Shown here one piece after another: positions 17,369 to 25,350 of a stretch of 64,000 bases of DNA (position 1 is the first letter of the stretch; each line of letters opens with the position of its first letter). The notes beneath the pieces are model-generated. The model saw nothing but the letters and a program-made list of their open reading frames with translations. It was not told the DNA's origin and ran no database searches. The stretch lies in contig NZ_CP048286.1 of the NCBI RefSeq assembly GCF_010365285.1, positions 1,040,001-1,104,000 of the forward strand, written 5' to 3'. The position numbers and the translations under genes are program-made. The stretch comes from Paenibacillus rhizovicinus. Lineage in GTDB: Bacteria; Bacillota; Bacilli; Paenibacillales; Paenibacillaceae.

Positions 17369-18038
17369 CGTCGATCCCTGCTTCGGGCTGCTTCAGCTGC
17401 GGCTTCGCTTCTTCGCCCGGCTCGGTCTTCTTGCGCATTTCATCGGCGATCACGTAGGCATTGACGTTCTCTTCGTACATGTACAGCTCGACTTCAAGCG
17501 GATTCGGCTCTTCATTGAACCGTTTGCGGAACAGATGATTGAAGAAGACGAGCATGCCGATCCCGATCCCGAGCGAATACGGAATTTGGAACCAGAGCGG
17601 ATGCTCCGTCTTCTTGCCGGTCACGAGCTCCGTAATCCGTTCATGCACGTCTTTCATATTGACGTCGGTATGGAAGTTCATGATGGCGAGTCCCGACCCG
17701 AAGAACAGCAGCAGCCACGTCAAGATCAGCAAGGGCTTGCGCGGCTCCCGGGGCGCATCGGCGATGATGACCAGCACCTGCGGATCCCCGTAAGCGTCCA
17801 CCACGGCGTCCGGCGCCTCTTCGCGGATGATTCGGACGATCTGCAGCAGGTCGATGACGACGCGGTTGCCGTCCTTCAGCGAGTGCCGGTGCAGCGTGAG
17901 CGACTCCAGCCTCGCTTCCAGCAGCGGGTCGCTGGCGAATAGCCGGGCAGCCTGCTTCAGCGTCACCGTCCCCTCGGGACGGATGCCAATCCGCTTGCGC
18001 AGCCGCAGGTACACGCTTGGCGTCTTCTCGGCGCTCAT
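17361..18038 (-). CDS. spoVAA: Stage V sporulation protein AA
   Basis: SpoVAA is the first protein of the spoVA group. The 225-residue product has a soluble N-terminal domain (to about residue 95: VYLRLRKRIGIRPEGTVTL), two membrane segments (LLILTWLLLFFGSGLAI and IPYSLGIGIGMLVFF) and the conserved FNEEPNPLEVELYMYEENVN near the end. The ATG follows AAGGAGGGGG. A clear terminator lies between it and sigF, and a sigma-G-like promoter sits 38 bases before the start, so it heads a forespore unit spoVAA-AB-AF distinct from the spoIIA operon. Confidence 0.93.
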   Translation of the reverse strand: MSAEKTPSVYLRLRKRIGIRPEGTVTLKQAARLFASDPLLEARLESLTLHRHSLKDGNRVVIDLLQIVRIIREEAPDAVVDAYGDPQVLVIIADAPREPRKPLLILTWLLLFFGSGLAIMNFHTDVNMKDVHERITELVTGKKTEHPLWFQIPYSLGIGIGMLVFFNHLFRKRFNEEPNPLEVELYMYEENVNAYVIADEMRKKTEPGEEAKPQLKQPEAGIDDG

Positions 18039-18075
18039 CGCACCCCCTCCTTAACGTCAGTCATGATCTCCCTGT

Positions 18076-18106
18076 TAGTATGAGAAAAGGAGCCGCAGGA
18101 TAATCA
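18076..18106 (-). promoter_or_regulatory. Sigma-G-like promoter for spoVAA
   Basis: On the minus strand TGATTA (18106-18101), 18 bases, CATACTA (18082-18076). The -10 is the sigma-G consensus; the -35 differs from TGAATA at one base. It lies between the sigF terminator and spoVAA. Confidence 0.75.
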
Positions 18107-18170
18107 CAGCAAATGATGAATAAGCATGGAACGCCCCCTGACCGTGAGCGAATATCCAAAGTTGCCGACG

Positions 18171-18205
18171 AAAAAAAGCCGATCGCCCCAACCGGGCAAT
18201 CGGCT
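18171..18205 (-). terminator. Intrinsic terminator after sigF
   Basis: AGCCGATTGCCC pairs with GGGCGATCGGCT (one wobble) around a short GGTTG loop, followed by seven T on the minus strand. It starts 15 bases after the sigF stop and splits spoIIA from spoVA. Confidence 0.9.
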
Positions 18206-18220
18206 TCTTGACAGCTTCGC

Positions 18221-18976
18221 TCATTGCGCGATCTGATCGCGAATGAGCTGCAATATTTTCTTCTCCAGCCGGGAAACCTGCACCTGCGAGATGCCGAGCC
18301 GCGCGGCGACTTCCGACTGCGTCTGATCCCGGTAATAGCGGAGGAAGACGATCAGCCGCTCGCGCTCCGAGAGACCGCCGATCGCTTCGTTCAGCGCCAG
18401 CTTATCGAACCAGCGCTCCTGCGAATCGTCGGCAATCTGATCCATCAGCGTAATGGGATCGCCGTCATTCTCGAATACCGTCTCATGAATGGAGGTCGGC
18501 GGCTTGTTCGCTTCCTGCGCGAAGACGACGTCCTCGGGCGTGATGCCGAGCCGCTCGGCAACCTCCTTGATCGTCGGCAGGCGCCCCAGCACCTTCGACA
18601 GTTCATCCTTCGTCTTGCGCACCTTATTGGCGGTTTCCTTCAGGGAGCGGCTGACCTTCAACGTACCGTCATCGCGGAGAAAGCGCTGGATTTCGCCGAT
18701 GATCATCGGCACTGCATAGGTGGAGAACTTGACCTCGTAGGACAGATCGAACTTATCGACCGACTTGAGCAGGCCGATGCAGCCGATCTGGAACAAGTCC
18801 TCCGGCTCGTAGCCGCGTCCCATAAACCGCTGGACGACGGACCAGACGAGCCGGATATTGCACTGCACCAGCGTATCGCGTGCCAGCGTGTCTCCGGCTT
18901 GGCTCATGGCGATGAGCCGCTTCACCTCGGAATCGTCCAAGTAAGGCTGCGCCGTTTGTTTCATATCGACATCCAT
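18221..18976 (-). CDS. sigF: RNA polymerase sigma factor SigF
   Basis: SigF (SpoIIAC) is the first forespore-specific sigma factor, held inactive by SpoIIAB until asymmetric division. The 251-residue protein has region 2 (GYEPEDLFQIGCIGLLKSVDKFD, key residues EDLFQIG), region 3 (LGRLPTIKEVAERLGIT) and region 4 (QSEVAARLGISQVQVSRLEKK). I start it at ATG 18976 (MDVDMKQ), nine bases after AGGGG; a TTG at 18985 is also in frame. It is the third gene of spoIIAA-spoIIAB-sigF, with its own terminator directly downstream. Confidence 0.97.
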   Translation of the reverse strand: MDVDMKQTAQPYLDDSEVKRLIAMSQAGDTLARDTLVQCNIRLVWSVVQRFMGRGYEPEDLFQIGCIGLLKSVDKFDLSYEVKFSTYAVPMIIGEIQRFLRDDGTLKVSRSLKETANKVRKTKDELSKVLGRLPTIKEVAERLGITPEDVVFAQEANKPPTSIHETVFENDGDPITLMDQIADDSQERWFDKLALNEAIGGLSERERLIVFLRYYRDQTQSEVAARLGISQVQVSRLEKKILQLIRDQIAQ

Positions 18977-18996
18977 GCGGTCCAACCCCTATGCGC

Positions 18997-19443
18997 CTAA
19001 TTGAATAGCGCTTTTTTCGATTCGATGCGCTTCGTCATCGCGATGGCTGTTCCATTGCCCGGCTCGCTCGACACGTCGAAGCCATCCATGAAGTTTTCCA
19101 TGATCGTAAAGCCCATTCCCGAACGTTCCATCTCCGGCTTGGACGTGTACAGCGGCTGGCGTGCCAGGTCGAGGTCTTCGATCCCGCGTCCCTTGTCCTT
19201 CACGATTAACCGGACGACGTCGCCTTCGATCAGCCCTTCGATCGTGACCATGCCGTCAGGGTCGCTGTCGTAGCCGTGGATAATCGAATTGGTAACCGCT
19301 TCGGAGATCGCTGTCTTCAAATCGTTCAGCTCTTCGAGCGTCGGGTCCAGCTGCGAGACGAACGCCGCAACCGCGACGCGGGCGAACGCCTCGTTCTCCG
19401 AACGTGCGGAGAACGTAAGTGTCATCTCATTTCTCGCGTTCAT
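18997..19443 (-). CDS. spoIIAB: Anti-sigma F factor / serine kinase SpoIIAB
   Basis: SpoIIAB binds and inhibits SigF and phosphorylates SpoIIAA. The 148-residue protein has a GHKL (Bergerat) ATP site: N-box [11 protein letters not shown], the G1 box [10 protein letters not shown] and the lid/G2 region [14 protein letters not shown]. Length and motifs are normal. The ATG follows TTTGGAGG and overlaps the spoIIAA stop as ATGA, so synthesis of kinase and antagonist is coupled, as in B. subtilis. Confidence 0.97.
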   Translation of the reverse strand: MNARNEMTLTFSARSENEAFARVAVAAFVSQLDPTLEELNDLKTAISEAVTNSIIHGYDSDPDGMVTIEGLIEGDVVRLIVKDKGRGIEDLDLARQPLYTSKPEMERSGMGFTIMENFMDGFDVSSEPGNGTAIAMTKRIESKKALFN

Positions 19444-19793
19444 GAAACGACCTCCAAACTTGTGAGCGCAAGACGCTCGTTATCGTGAATCGGCAATATT
19501 TTAAACAAACCCGATAGCTCGAACAGGCGATAGACGCTTTGGTTCACGTCGCAGACGACCATTTTGCCGCCTCTGGCTTTCAGCTGCTTATAACGGCCGA
19601 GTATGACGCCGAGACCCGAACTGTCCATGAACAGCAGTTCCTTCAAGCTGAGGATGATATGATCGCTGTTGCCGCGAAGAATCGCTTCCTCCATCTTGAA
19701 ACGGACGACATCGGCGGTGTGATGATCCAGCTCGCCGCGCAGCCTGACGATAAGCACGTTACGGTAATGCTCCAATTCAACCTGCAAGCTCAT
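19440..19793 (-). CDS. spoIIAA: Anti-sigma F factor antagonist SpoIIAA
   Basis: SpoIIAA is a STAS-domain protein that in its unphosphorylated form pulls SpoIIAB off SigF. The 117-residue product begins [12 protein letters not shown] and contains the phosphorylation motif [10 protein letters not shown], with Ser58 matching the serine phosphorylated in B. subtilis. I start it at ATG 19793, eleven bases after TTAGGAG. The frame is open 52 codons further, but that stretch holds the sigma-H promoter and is not coding. First gene of the spoIIA operon. Confidence 0.96.
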   Translation of the reverse strand: MSLQVELEHYRNVLIVRLRGELDHHTADVVRFKMEEAILRGNSDHIILSLKELLFMDSSGLGVILGRYKQLKARGGKMVVCDVNQSVYRLFELSGLFKILPIHDNERLALTSLEVVS

Positions 19794-19881
19794 CCTCTTG
19801 TCCACTCCTAACGTCAAATTTGCGGAGCACGAGACATCCCGAACCGATGTAACGTTCGGCTCGCTTTCGTGTTGATGGAGG

Positions 19882-19920
19882 ATTCTACGCTGCGGAGCCC
19901 TTTTCCTGCCCCCCGACAAA
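19882..19920 (-). promoter_or_regulatory. Sigma-H promoter and 0A-like box for spoIIAA-spoIIAB-sigF
   Basis: On the minus strand GCAGGAAAA (19909-19901), 12 bases, GTAGAAT (19888-19882). This fits the sigma-H consensus RnAGGAwWW, 11-12 bases, RnnGAAT at every fixed position. Directly upstream is TTTGTCGGG (19920-19912), a 7 of 9 match to the Spo0A box TTTGTCGAA. In B. subtilis the spoIIA operon is driven by sigma-H and phosphorylated Spo0A. Confidence 0.85.
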
Positions 19921-20018
19921 ACTAGAAGCAGACCGCTACAAGCAGACAAATTATGCGCTTTGCAAGGTACGGCGGCGCTTGCCTTGAACGCGAATCACGG
20001 CAATCGCCATGCGGCAGA

Positions 20019-21212
20019 TCAGCCGAACAGGCTGCCCATGGAACGTTTGAACAGCGTCCACCAGCCCGCACGGTCGACGGAGGTTGGAGCGTCCACGGCG
20101 AATTCCGTCAGCACCTGGTCGCCTTGGAACACGATCAGCTTGCCGATCGGCGCATTGATCTTGACCGGCGCCTTCAGCGGATCGATTCGCAGCTCGTAGC
20201 GGATATCCTTGACGGAGCTGCCTTTCTTCAGCAGCACGCTGTAGGAATGCTTCGCCGTAAGCGGCAGCTCGGGGAGCATGCCTTTCTCGATCTTGACGCT
20301 GCCCATGGCCTCGCCCTTCTTGAAGATCGTGTGATTCATATATTGCGCGAACGAGTAATCCAGCATTTGGGACACTTCCGCATTGCGCGTCTTCGTGTTC
20401 GGTTCGCCCATCACCACGGCGATCACGCGAAGATTATCGCGATGAGCGGTTGCGGTGAGACAGAACTTCGCTTCGTTCGTAAAGCCGGTTTTCAAACCGT
20501 CCGCCCCCGTGTAGAAACGAACCAGCTTGTTCGTGTTCACCAGCCAGAATGGCTTCTCGCTCGATTTGCGCAAGTAGTCCTGGTAAACGCCCGTATATTT
20601 CGTAATTTCGTTGTGTTTCAGCAATTCTCTCGACATGACGGCGATATCATGCGCGGAGGAGTAGTGATCTGTTGCCGGCAAACCGTTGCAGTTCGCGAAA
20701 TGCGTGTTCTTCAGCCCCAGCTCTTCGGCGCGCTTATTCATCATGTCGACGAAAGCCGACTCCGTGCCGGCGATTTTCTCCGCCATCGCAACCGATGCGT
20801 CGTTGCCCGAAGCCATCGCGATGCCTTTCAGCATCTCGTCGACGGTCATCTGCTCGCCCGGCTCCAGAAAAATCTGCGAACCGCCCATGGATGCGGCATA
20901 TTCGCTTGTCGGTACTTTATCGGTCAATTTAATGCGCCCTTGATCGATCGCTTCCATGATCAGCAGCATCGTCATGACTTTCGTAATGCTTGCCGGCGGC
21001 AGCTTGACATGGCTGTTCTTCTCGTAAATAATCGTACCGCTGCCTTCATCCATCAGAATCGCCGAACGCGCGGAAGGCGCGAGATCCGCCGTGCCCGCAG
21101 CCTTCGGAGCCTGCGCTGCCGGTTTTTCTTCCGCCATGGCCGATACAGGTACAGAAAGCGCTAAAACCATCGTCAGTCCTGCGACGACGAGCTTTTTCCA
21201 GTTGTTTTTCAT
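20019..21212 (-). CDS. dacF: D-alanyl-D-alanine carboxypeptidase DacF
   Basis: DacF is a forespore-side penicillin-binding protein that lowers cross-linking in spore peptidoglycan. The 397-residue protein has a signal peptide ending near AMA-EE (residue 27), the motifs Ser75-Ile-Thr-Lys78, SGN in MASGNDASVA and KTG in GLKTGFT, and a C-terminal beta domain with a terminal amphipathic stretch. The start is ATG 21212, after AGGAGGAG; an open extension of 11 codons has no site. It stands immediately upstream of spoIIAA as in B. subtilis, and has a sigma-F-like promoter at 21380-21410. Confidence 0.94.
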   Translation of the reverse strand: MKNNWKKLVVAGLTMVLALSVPVSAMAEEKPAAQAPKAAGTADLAPSARSAILMDEGSGTIIYEKNSHVKLPPASITKVMTMLLIMEAIDQGRIKLTDKVPTSEYAASMGGSQIFLEPGEQMTVDEMLKGIAMASGNDASVAMAEKIAGTESAFVDMMNKRAEELGLKNTHFANCNGLPATDHYSSAHDIAVMSRELLKHNEITKYTGVYQDYLRKSSEKPFWLVNTNKLVRFYTGADGLKTGFTNEAKFCLTATAHRDNLRVIAVVMGEPNTKTRNAEVSQMLDYSFAQYMNHTIFKKGEAMGSVKIEKGMLPELPLTAKHSYSVLLKKGSSVKDIRYELRIDPLKAPVKINAPIGKLIVFQGDQVLTEFAVDAPTSVDRAGWWTLFKRSMGSLFG

Positions 21213-21379
21213 CGATGTTCTCCTCCTGAGTGATGCCCGCGGCATAAGGTGAAACGGCTGGCGCCGTCATTAGGCGACGATTCGCGTTTCGTTCCGATCA
21301 CCTTCTAGAAATGCACAGGCATGAAACTTATCCCGTCTATAAGGTAATCAAGGCCGCAAACCGGCTAAAATCTCATTCC

Positions 21380-21410
21380 TAGTGTGCACCTGATCGATCT
21401 AAAATATTCC
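21380..21410 (-). promoter_or_regulatory. Sigma-F/sigma-G-like promoter for dacF
   Basis: On the minus strand GGAATA (21410-21405), 18 bases, CACACTA (21386-21380). It can also be read as GAATA, 15 bases, GTGCACACTA, which fits the sigma-F pattern. It lies between the pdp terminator and dacF, leaving a leader of about 160 bases. Confidence 0.5.
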
Positions 21411-21422
21411 AGCAATGCCAGC

Positions 21423-21454
21423 AAAAAAAAGCATCCGATCGATGATCGGATGCT
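21423..21454 (-). terminator. Intrinsic terminator after pdp
   Basis: GCATCCGATC pairs perfectly with GATCGGATGC around a three-base loop and is followed by eight T on the minus strand. Confidence 0.92.
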
Positions 21455-21490
21455 TGCGGGCGGACAGGGCGCTAACCGCCTCCGTCCGCG

Positions 21491-22819
21491 TTATATGCGT
21501 TTGATCCCCGACTCCGTCACGATCGAAAGCAGCAGGGGTGACGGCGACAGCTCGTCCGTGCCGATGCTGTATGCATCCTGCACCCGCTTCGATACGGCCT
21601 GAACGGCGGCATTGTCTTCCCGTACGTGAAGCAGCGCGATCGTCTCGCCTTCGCGAACCGGCTCGCCTACTTTGCGCTGCAGCGTAATGCCGACCGCATA
21701 ATCGATCACGGAGTCCGTCTTTTCCCGTCCCGCTCCGAGCAGCATGGCCGCGAGTCCCAGTTCTTCTGCCTGAATGGCATGCACATGCCCGTTCTTCGGA
21801 GCCGGCACTTCCACGATGACCGGCGCTTGCGGCAGCAAGGAAGGATCGTCGCCGACCTCTGGATTGCCGCCCTGCGCAGCCACGAACTGCTTGAACTTGG
21901 CGAGCGCTTCGCCCGAGCGAAGCTTCTCGCGCAGCAGATTTTCCGCTTCCTCCAGATTCGCGGCTTGTCCGCCAAGGACGACCATATGAGAAGCGAGCGC
22001 GATGCACAGCTCGGTCAGATCGGCCGGTCCGCGGCCATGAAGCGTCTCAATGGCCTCCCGCACTTCGAGCGCGTTGCCGATCGCGAAGCCAAGCGGCTGG
22101 TCCATGTCGCTGATAAGCGCGGCCGTCCGCCGGCCGACCTTCGTGCCGATCTCGACCATGGCCATCGCCAGCTTCTCGGAATCGTCCAGCGTCTTCATGA
22201 AAGCGCCGCTGCCGGTTTTCACGTCCAAGACAATGGCATCCGCCCCGGCGGCGATTTTCTTGCTCATGACAGAGCTGGCGATCAGCGGAATGGACTCCAC
22301 GGTCGCTGTGACGTCCCGCAGCGCGTACAGTTTCTTGTCGGCCGGCGCCATATCGCCGCTTTGACCGATGATGGCAACGCCGATGTCGTTCACTTGCGCG
22401 ATGAAATCTTCGCGCGTAAGCTCTGTCCTAAATCCTGGCATCGATTGCATTTTATCGATGGTTCCGCCGGTATGCCCCAAGCCTCTTCCCGACATCTTGG
22501 CTACGGGCACCCCGCAGGACGCGACAAGCGGCCCGATGACGAGGCTGGTTTTATCCCCGACGCCTCCCGTGCTGTGCTTGTCCACTTTAATGCCGCGAAT
22601 CGGCGATAAATCGACTTGATCCCCGGACTCTGCCATCGCCATCGTCAGGTAAGCAGTTTCCTCTGCATTCATACCGCGAAAATATATGGCCATCGCCCAC
22701 GCTGACATTTGATAATCCGGAATTTCCCCTTGGCTATAACCTTTAATAAGGAACGACAGTTCATCGTTGGTCAATTCCCCGCCGTTTCGTTTCTTGTGAA
22801 TGATGTCCACCGCTCGCAA
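21491..22819 (-). CDS. pdp: Pyrimidine-nucleoside phosphorylase
   Basis: Pdp splits uridine, thymidine and deoxyuridine with phosphate to yield the base and (deoxy)ribose-1-phosphate, which DeoB (encoded nearby) converts to the 5-phosphate. The 442-residue protein has the family motifs GIKVDKHSTGGVGDKTSL and KMSGRGLGHTGGTIDKMQS and the phosphate-binding KTGSGAFMKT. The start is TTG 22819-22817, nine bases after AGGAGG. It is last in a run xerD-deoB-punA-spo0E-like-pdp and ends at a strong terminator. In B. subtilis pdp lies elsewhere with the dra-nupC genes. Confidence 0.95.
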   Translation of the reverse strand: MRAVDIIHKKRNGGELTNDELSFLIKGYSQGEIPDYQMSAWAMAIYFRGMNAEETAYLTMAMAESGDQVDLSPIRGIKVDKHSTGGVGDKTSLVIGPLVASCGVPVAKMSGRGLGHTGGTIDKMQSMPGFRTELTREDFIAQVNDIGVAIIGQSGDMAPADKKLYALRDVTATVESIPLIASSVMSKKIAAGADAIVLDVKTGSGAFMKTLDDSEKLAMAMVEIGTKVGRRTAALISDMDQPLGFAIGNALEVREAIETLHGRGPADLTELCIALASHMVVLGGQAANLEEAENLLREKLRSGEALAKFKQFVAAQGGNPEVGDDPSLLPQAPVIVEVPAPKNGHVHAIQAEELGLAAMLLGAGREKTDSVIDYAVGITLQRKVGEPVREGETIALLHVREDNAAVQAVSKRVQDAYSIGTDELSPSPLLLSIVTESGIKRI

Positions 22820-22867
22820 GTCAGTCTGCCTCCTCTGCGTCCCGCCGGGAGTCGGCTCGTCCGGCTC

Positions 22868-23044
22868 TCAGCCTTGAGCCGCCTCCGGATTCCGCATTTT
22901 CTCTCGTTGTGCCTTGACGATCAACTGATCGAGCGTCTGGCTGAGTATGAGCACGTCCCGATTAAGGAACGATCCTTGTCTCAATGCTGCGGCAACCAGT
23001 TGTCCGCGCAGACGCTCAAGTAAATGATAGCTTTGCTTGTCCAT
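22868..23044 (-). CDS. Spo0E-like aspartyl-phosphate phosphatase
   Basis: The 58-residue product fits the Spo0E family, small helical-hairpin proteins that remove phosphate from Spo0A and so hold back sporulation. The signature SQTLDQLIVKAQ (Ser35 to Gln46) matches the SxxLDxLI motif, and the first helix reads LLERLRGQLVAAALRQG. Tyr, usual at the end of the motif, is replaced by Ala45 here, so activity is not certain. I start it at ATG 23044 on homology; the ribosome site GTGGGG is weak. It lies between punA and pdp, an unusual neighbourhood, and three phased palindromes (23118-23161) stand before it. Confidence 0.82.
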   Translation of the reverse strand: MDKQSYHLLERLRGQLVAAALRQGSFLNRDVLILSQTLDQLIVKAQREKMRNPEAAQG

Positions 23045-23093
23045 GAAAGAAATTCCCCACTTTATGAGAGATGGTGTAATCATTATCACGGAC

Positions 23094-23161
23094 ATTATAC
23101 GACGATGCCAAAACAAAGATTGTCACAATCAGTCGACCCTAATGTTACAATTTTGTTACAA
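23094..23161 (-). promoter_or_regulatory. TATAAT element preceded by three phased TTGTnACAA palindromes
   Basis: TTGTnACAA-type sites are centred at 23124 (extended palindrome GATTGTCACAATC), 23146 (one mismatch) and 23157. The centre spacings of 22 and 11 bases place all three on one face of the helix. On the minus strand TATAAT lies at 23099-23094. At 17 bases upstream, where a -35 belongs, the sequence is the poor CAATCT, and it overlaps the first palindrome. The likely target is the spo0E-like gene at 23044. I do not recognise the regulator. Confidence 0.5.
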
Positions 23162-23172
23162 CGCGCGTTTAT

Positions 23173-23994
23173 TTAAACCGATGGAATCAGTCCCGTTACG
23201 AGACCAAGGAACTGGGATTTCACGCGTTCTGTCGTTTCCATGACCTCGTTGTGGGATAGCGGCTGATCCAATATACCCGACGCCATGTTGCTAATGCACG
23301 AAATACCGAGAACTTCCATGCCGGAATGATTCGCCGCAATGACCTCCGAAACGGTAGACATCCCGACAGCATCCGCTCCGAGCACGCGCATCATGCGGAT
23401 TTCCGCTGGCGTTTCGTAAGATGGTCCCAGTACGGCAATGTATACGCCCTCTTGGAGGGAGAAGCCTTGCTGCTTCGCCACGTCGGCGGCCAGCTGACGC
23501 AGGCGTTTGCTGTACGGCTGCGACATGTCCGGGAAACGGACACCCAGTTCGTCGTCGTTCGGGCCGACGAGCGGATTGCGTCCCTGGAAGTTGATATGGT
23601 CGCTGATCAGCATGAGATCGCCGGGATTGTAGGCCGTATTGACGCCGCCTGCCGCATTCGTCACGACCAGCTTGTCCGCGCCGATCGCTTTCATGACGCG
23701 AACCGGGAAGGCCGTCAAATCGGGACCGTAGCCTTCGTACATATGGAATCGTCCGCGCATAAGCACGACCGTTCGTCCGGACAGCGTGCCGATCAACAAT
23801 TCTCCGGCATGGCCTTCGACCGTGGATAACGGGAAGTGGGGAATGTCCGCGTAAGGAATCACGACGGCGTCCTCTATGTAATCGCCCAGAATGCCGAGGC
23901 CCGACCCCATGATTAAGCCGACCTCCGGCTTTGCTTCGATTTTCCCCAATATATAGTCCGCCGCTTCGCGGACTTGCGCTGCGTTCAATGTCAT
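23173..23994 (-). CDS. punA: Purine-nucleoside phosphorylase I (inosine/guanosine type)
   Basis: This enzyme phosphorolyses inosine and guanosine (and their deoxy forms) to base plus (deoxy)ribose-1-phosphate. At 273 residues it is the trimeric, mammalian-like class (PupG in B. subtilis). Motifs visible are GLIMGSGLG (phosphate loop), RFHMYEGY, VVTNAAGGVN and GPSYETPAEIRMMR, followed by the Asn in SNMASG. The ATG follows TAGGAGG. It is downstream of deoB as in B. subtilis (drm-pupG), so the two probably form a purine and deoxyribose salvage unit. Confidence 0.96.
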   Translation of the reverse strand: MTLNAAQVREAADYILGKIEAKPEVGLIMGSGLGILGDYIEDAVVIPYADIPHFPLSTVEGHAGELLIGTLSGRTVVLMRGRFHMYEGYGPDLTAFPVRVMKAIGADKLVVTNAAGGVNTAYNPGDLMLISDHINFQGRNPLVGPNDDELGVRFPDMSQPYSKRLRQLAADVAKQQGFSLQEGVYIAVLGPSYETPAEIRMMRVLGADAVGMSTVSEVIAANHSGMEVLGISCISNMASGILDQPLSHNEVMETTERVKSQFLGLVTGLIPSV

Positions 23995-24100
23995 TATGAA
24001 TATCCTCCTAAAATGGTTTGAAAGATGTCGAAAACCCGTTCCGACGCTTGTTCAACGCGTGCTGCCTCTCCCAATCGATCGTCGGCTTGAAGGAATCGAA

Positions 24101-25276
24101 TCAAATCAGCTCGTTCAGAAACGATGTCCCGTTCGCCGGCCGCTTCACGTCGAAGTTATCCGCAATCGTAGCGGCGACGTCGGCGAACGTGGCGCGCACG
24201 CCGAGCGAACCGGTCTTCGCGAGTCCGGGACCGTATGCGAGCAGCGGCACGTATTCGCGCGTATGGTCGGTGCCGGCATAGGTCGGGTCATTGCCGTGAT
24301 CGGCCGTCACGATCAACAGATCGCGCTCTCCGAGCCGCTTGGCCAGCTCAGGCAACGCACGGTCGAATTCTTCGAGCGCTCCCGCGTAGCCCTGCGGATC
24401 GCGGCGATGGCCAAACAGCGAATCGAAGTCGACCAGATTCGTGAAGAGCATGCCGCGGAACGGCTTGTCCAGCGCTTCCAGCGTTTTGTCGATGCCGTCC
24501 GCATTGCTCTTGGTCGGCGTCGCTTCCGTAATGCCCTCGCCGCAGAAAATATCATTGATTTTGCCGATTGCAATGACGTCGAACCCGCCATCCTCCAGCG
24601 CGTTCAGAACGGTAGGCTCCGGCGGCTTGACGGCATAATCGTGACGGTTCGAAGTGCGTTTGAACGAACCCGGCTTGCCGACGAACGGCCGTGCGATGAC
24701 CCTGCCGACCGCGTATCGTTCATCCATCGTCAACTCGCGCGCGATTTCGCAGGCACGGTACAGCTCCTCCAGCGGAATAAGCTCTTCGTTGGCCGCGATC
24801 TGAAATACGCTGTCCGCGGACGTGTAGACGATCCACTTGCCCGTCTTCAGCTGCTCCTCGCCCAGCTCGTCCATGATTTCCGTGCCGCTGGCCGATTTGT
24901 TGCCGAGCACCCCGCGGCCTGTCCGTTCCTCGAACGCTTGAATCAGCTCCGCCGGGAAGCCGTCCGTAAACGTTTGGAACGGTACGGCGATTTTGAGGCC
25001 GGCGATTTCCCAGTGGCCGGTCATCGTGTCTTTGCCCGAGGATACCTCGGCCATTTTGCCGTAATAGGCTCCCGCCTCTCCTTCCGGCGTCCAGCTGCCC
25101 AGCTGGGCGATCCGGTCGAGCCCCCAGGATCTCATATGCGGCAAGCTTAACGCAGGCACTTCCTGCAAAATATGGCCGAGCGTATGGGAATCCGCGTCCC
25201 CGAACGCCGGCGCATCGGGTAATTCTCCTATGCCGACGCTGTCCAGCACTATGACTGCAATCCGTTCAAAACGCAT
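24101..25276 (-). CDS. deoB: Phosphopentomutase
   Basis: DeoB interconverts ribose- or deoxyribose-1-phosphate and the 5-phosphate, linking nucleoside breakdown to central metabolism. The 391-residue protein is an alkaline-phosphatase superfamily member: metal ligand Asp near the N-terminus ([14 protein letters not shown]), the phosphorylated Thr in [12 protein letters not shown], and the metal motifs [14 protein letters not shown] and [18 protein letters not shown]. Length is normal. The ATG follows GGAGTGA. It lies 74 bases after xerD and before punA. Confidence 0.97.
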   Translation of the reverse strand: MRFERIAVIVLDSVGIGELPDAPAFGDADSHTLGHILQEVPALSLPHMRSWGLDRIAQLGSWTPEGEAGAYYGKMAEVSSGKDTMTGHWEIAGLKIAVPFQTFTDGFPAELIQAFEERTGRGVLGNKSASGTEIMDELGEEQLKTGKWIVYTSADSVFQIAANEELIPLEELYRACEIARELTMDERYAVGRVIARPFVGKPGSFKRTSNRHDYAVKPPEPTVLNALEDGGFDVIAIGKINDIFCGEGITEATPTKSNADGIDKTLEALDKPFRGMLFTNLVDFDSLFGHRRDPQGYAGALEEFDRALPELAKRLGERDLLIVTADHGNDPTYAGTDHTREYVPLLAYGPGLAKTGSLGVRATFADVAATIADNFDVKRPANGTSFLNELI

Positions 25277-25350
25277 CGTATGCTTTCACTCCGTTTCTTG
25301 TCTTGTTGTTTGTTGTTATGTTGTTGTGTTGTTGTGTTTGTCGTGTTTCT

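Noticed and set aside
23143..23161. GlnR/TnrA box (TGTnA, 7 bases, TnACA) upstream of the spo0E-like gene
   Set aside because: The spacing between the half-sites here is eight bases rather than seven, and the third palindrome is not explained; reported as an unknown operator instead.
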